Source: a virus
IMG/VR virus record: IMGVR_UViG_3300044844_000375
Location: 1 to 39,404 of that record
Strand: one strand, 5' to 3'
Length of the DNA: 39,404 nucleotides
Position numbers and translations under genes: made by a program
Part shown: positions 38,038 through 39,404 of the stretch, piece after piece
How the letters are laid out: each line of letters starts with the position of its first letter
How positions within the stretch are numbered: position 1 is the stretch's first letter
The notes under the pieces: model-generated
The model's database searches: none
Told to the model about the DNA's origin: nothing
The model's input: only the letters and a program-made list of their open reading frames with translations

Positions 38038-39272
38038 TGATACAGCTAAGAGATTACCAAGTAAAAGGTAGCGAAGATGCAGCGGCTATACTACTGAAAA
38101 GGAAAATAGTTTATTTGGCATGGGAGGTACGTTGCGGCAAGACCTTAACAGCATTTGCAACGCTGCAAAAGTTAGGCACAAATAGATGCCTATTTGTAAC
38201 CAAGAAGAAAGCAATACCCAGCATCCAAAACGATGCGGAGTTAATCGGGTTCAATGTAGAATGTGTGAATTATGAAAGTTTGCACAAGGTAAAAGAACGG
38301 TTCAAATACATAGTAGTTGATGAAGCGCATTGTATTGGAGCGTTTCCAAAACCATCGCTAAGGGCTAAACAATTACGGGCGATTATAGACCAAAACACCT
38401 ACCTAATTCTGCTTAGTGGAACGCCAAGCCCTGAAAGTTTTAGCCAATTATTCCATCAATTTTGGGTGCATCCATTAAGCCCATTTGCACAATACGGCAA
38501 CTTCTACAAGTGGGCTAAAGTGTTTGTGAATGTCGGAGTGAAATACATAGGCACAGGGCAAACTACGAACGACTACTCCGATGCACGTTGGAAGGATATT
38601 GCAATGTATGTCAAGCCGATTATGCTAACCTATACCCAACAGCAAGCTGGGTTTACGCAGCAAATTATTGAGGACATTCTTGTCGTTCCTTTGCAAAAAT
38701 CAACTTATAAGTTGATTAAAGCGGTAAAAAACCACGGGATTTATGAAGGTAAAACCGATGTTATACTTGCCGACACGGGCGTTAAACAGCAGTCAAAGGT
38801 TCACCAATTATGCAGCGGAACGGTAATAACTGAAAACGGGGTTCACATTGTAGATAATACGAAAGTAAAAGCTATACAGCGAAAATTCGCTGGTAGGAAG
38901 ATTGCCATCTTTACCGTGTACCAAGCCGAGATGGACATGGTGAAAGAGTTGATACAAAATTGCGTAAATACACCCGAAGCGTTTAATGCAGACCCAACGG
39001 CTACTTTTGTTGGGCAAATTCGCAGCAGCCGCGAAGGGGTTAACTTATCGAGTGCTGATTGCTTAGTGTACTTGAATATCGAGTTCAGCAGCCTATCATA
39101 CATACAAGGGCGAGATAGGGCAACTACTAAAGACCGCACAACACCGCCCGAAGTTTGGTTCATAATGTCGGAGGGTGGAATTGAATCGGATATTTACAAC
39201 ACCGTAATGAAGAAGCAGGATTATACGCTAAAACATTTTAAGAAATGGAAAGCACCTACCAGCGAAAATTAA
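38037..39272 (+). CDS. SF2 DEAD/DEAH-type helicase
   Basis: 411 residues. Motif I EVRCGKT (30-36), motif II VDEAH (94-98), motif III SGTP (127-130), and motif VI region YIQGRDRATT (about 360-369). The second RecA domain includes RKIAIFTVYQAEM. Motif I has a relaxed first half (usual G-x-G-K-T). TAATG coupling to the primase-helicase and 28-base overlap with the VRR-NUC gene put it in the replication operon; a role in replication restart or recombination is inferred. Confidence 0.9.
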   Translation: MIQLRDYQVKGSEDAAAILLKRKIVYLAWEVRCGKTLTAFATLQKLGTNRCLFVTKKKAIPSIQNDAELIGFNVECVNYESLHKVKERFKYIVVDEAHCIGAFPKPSLRAKQLRAIIDQNTYLILLSGTPSPESFSQLFHQFWVHPLSPFAQYGNFYKWAKVFVNVGVKYIGTGQTTNDYSDARWKDIAMYVKPIMLTYTQQQAGFTQQIIEDILVVPLQKSTYKLIKAVKNHGIYEGKTDVILADTGVKQQSKVHQLCSGTVITENGVHIVDNTKVKAIQRKFAGRKIAIFTVYQAEMDMVKELIQNCVNTPEAFNADPTATFVGQIRSSREGVNLSSADCLVYLNIEFSSLSYIQGRDRATTKDRTTPPEVWFIMSEGGIESDIYNTVMKKQDYTLKHFKKWKAPTSEN

Positions 39273-39404
39273 AGAAACACTTTGAGGGTAATGGCTGGCT
39301 GGTGATTAAGATAATACGGGCAACGGTTAACGGATATCCTGACCTTATGCTATTGCACCCGTTAAGGCCTACCATCTTTATCGAGGTAAAAGATGATCAT
39401 GGCG
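39245..39404 (+). CDS. VRR-NUC family nuclease (5' part, continues at base 3)
   Basis: The ATG at 39245 lies within the helicase end and opens MESTYQRKLKKHFEGNG. The window stops within the gene; joined to base 145 onward the full length is 92 residues. The motif IEVK (46-49) is in this piece. The copy at the window start reads RKLKRYFEG where this copy reads RKLKKHFEG, so the two ends derive from slightly different templates. Confidence 0.85.
   Translation, partial: MESTYQRKLKKHFEGNGWLVIKIIRATVNGYPDLMLLHPLRPTIFIEVKDDHG
39279..39404. repeat. Terminal repeat: identical to bases 19-144
   Basis: 126 bases at the window end equal bases 19-144 (offset 39260). It indicates a circular or permuted genome map of about 39,260 bp, or true terminal redundancy. 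Upstream of base 19 the two ends differ at five positions. Confidence 0.97.

Overview
The window is essentially one complete tailed-phage genome (Caudoviricetes) of about 39.26 kb. The last 126 bases (39279-39404) repeat bases 19-144 exactly, so the ends join into a circular or redundant map. Every credible gene lies on the + strand, usually with ATGA/TAATG or longer overlaps. A tape-measure protein with no sheath gene points to a long non-contractile tail (siphovirus-like). The promoter boxes (TAnnTTTG), the weak Shine-Dalgarno signals and the gene families (VirE-N/BT4734-like primase-helicase, DUF3127, DUF5675) point to a Bacteroidota host. No integrase or lysogeny repressor is recognisable, which suggests a lytic phage.

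Layout. (1) 33107-39404 continuing into 1-2851 is the early/replication region: small early genes, a DnaA domain IV-like protein, two small winged-helix-like proteins, a primase-helicase, an SF2 helicase, a VRR-NUC nuclease, an ERF single-strand annealing protein, a Gp157-like protein, a DUF3127/SSB-like protein and a zinc-ribbon protein. (2) 2835-5721 holds a DUF5675 gene split by a 935-bp insertion that carries a frameshifted HNH homing endonuclease, a possible kinase-like protein, a terminator and several small genes. (3) 5781-18193 holds a structural protein, a glycosyltransferase, TerL then TerS, tail chaperone-like genes with a candidate -1 frameshift, the tape measure, distal tail proteins and a MuF-like minor head protein. 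(4) 18208-21655 is a sugar-modification cassette: two glycosyltransferases, an FkbM methyltransferase and GDP-mannose 4,6-dehydratase. (5) 21676-30802 holds the portal, scaffold and major capsid genes, neck/tail completion genes and a large repeat-containing fibre/adhesin-like protein. (6) 30804-32635 holds small membrane proteins (holin/spanin candidates), a basic peptide and a DEDDy exonuclease with a zinc ribbon.

Two noncoding stretches are unusually structured. 32636-33106 contains two 24-nt direct repeats, two promoter-to-terminator units encoding related RNAs of about 95 nt, and a regulatory block that recurs near 416-474. 34883-35347 contains a terminator, a cluster of GGACGTAT-type boxes in both orientations (candidate origin or operator) and a third promoter-to-terminator RNA unit with a textbook TTG-N19-TATATTTG promoter. 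Five genes have a TAnnTTTG-like box exactly four bases before ATG, which suggests leaderless mRNAs. I regard the three-member RNA family, the box cluster and the interrupted DUF5675 gene as the strongest leads. All identifications come from reading motifs; no database search was run.
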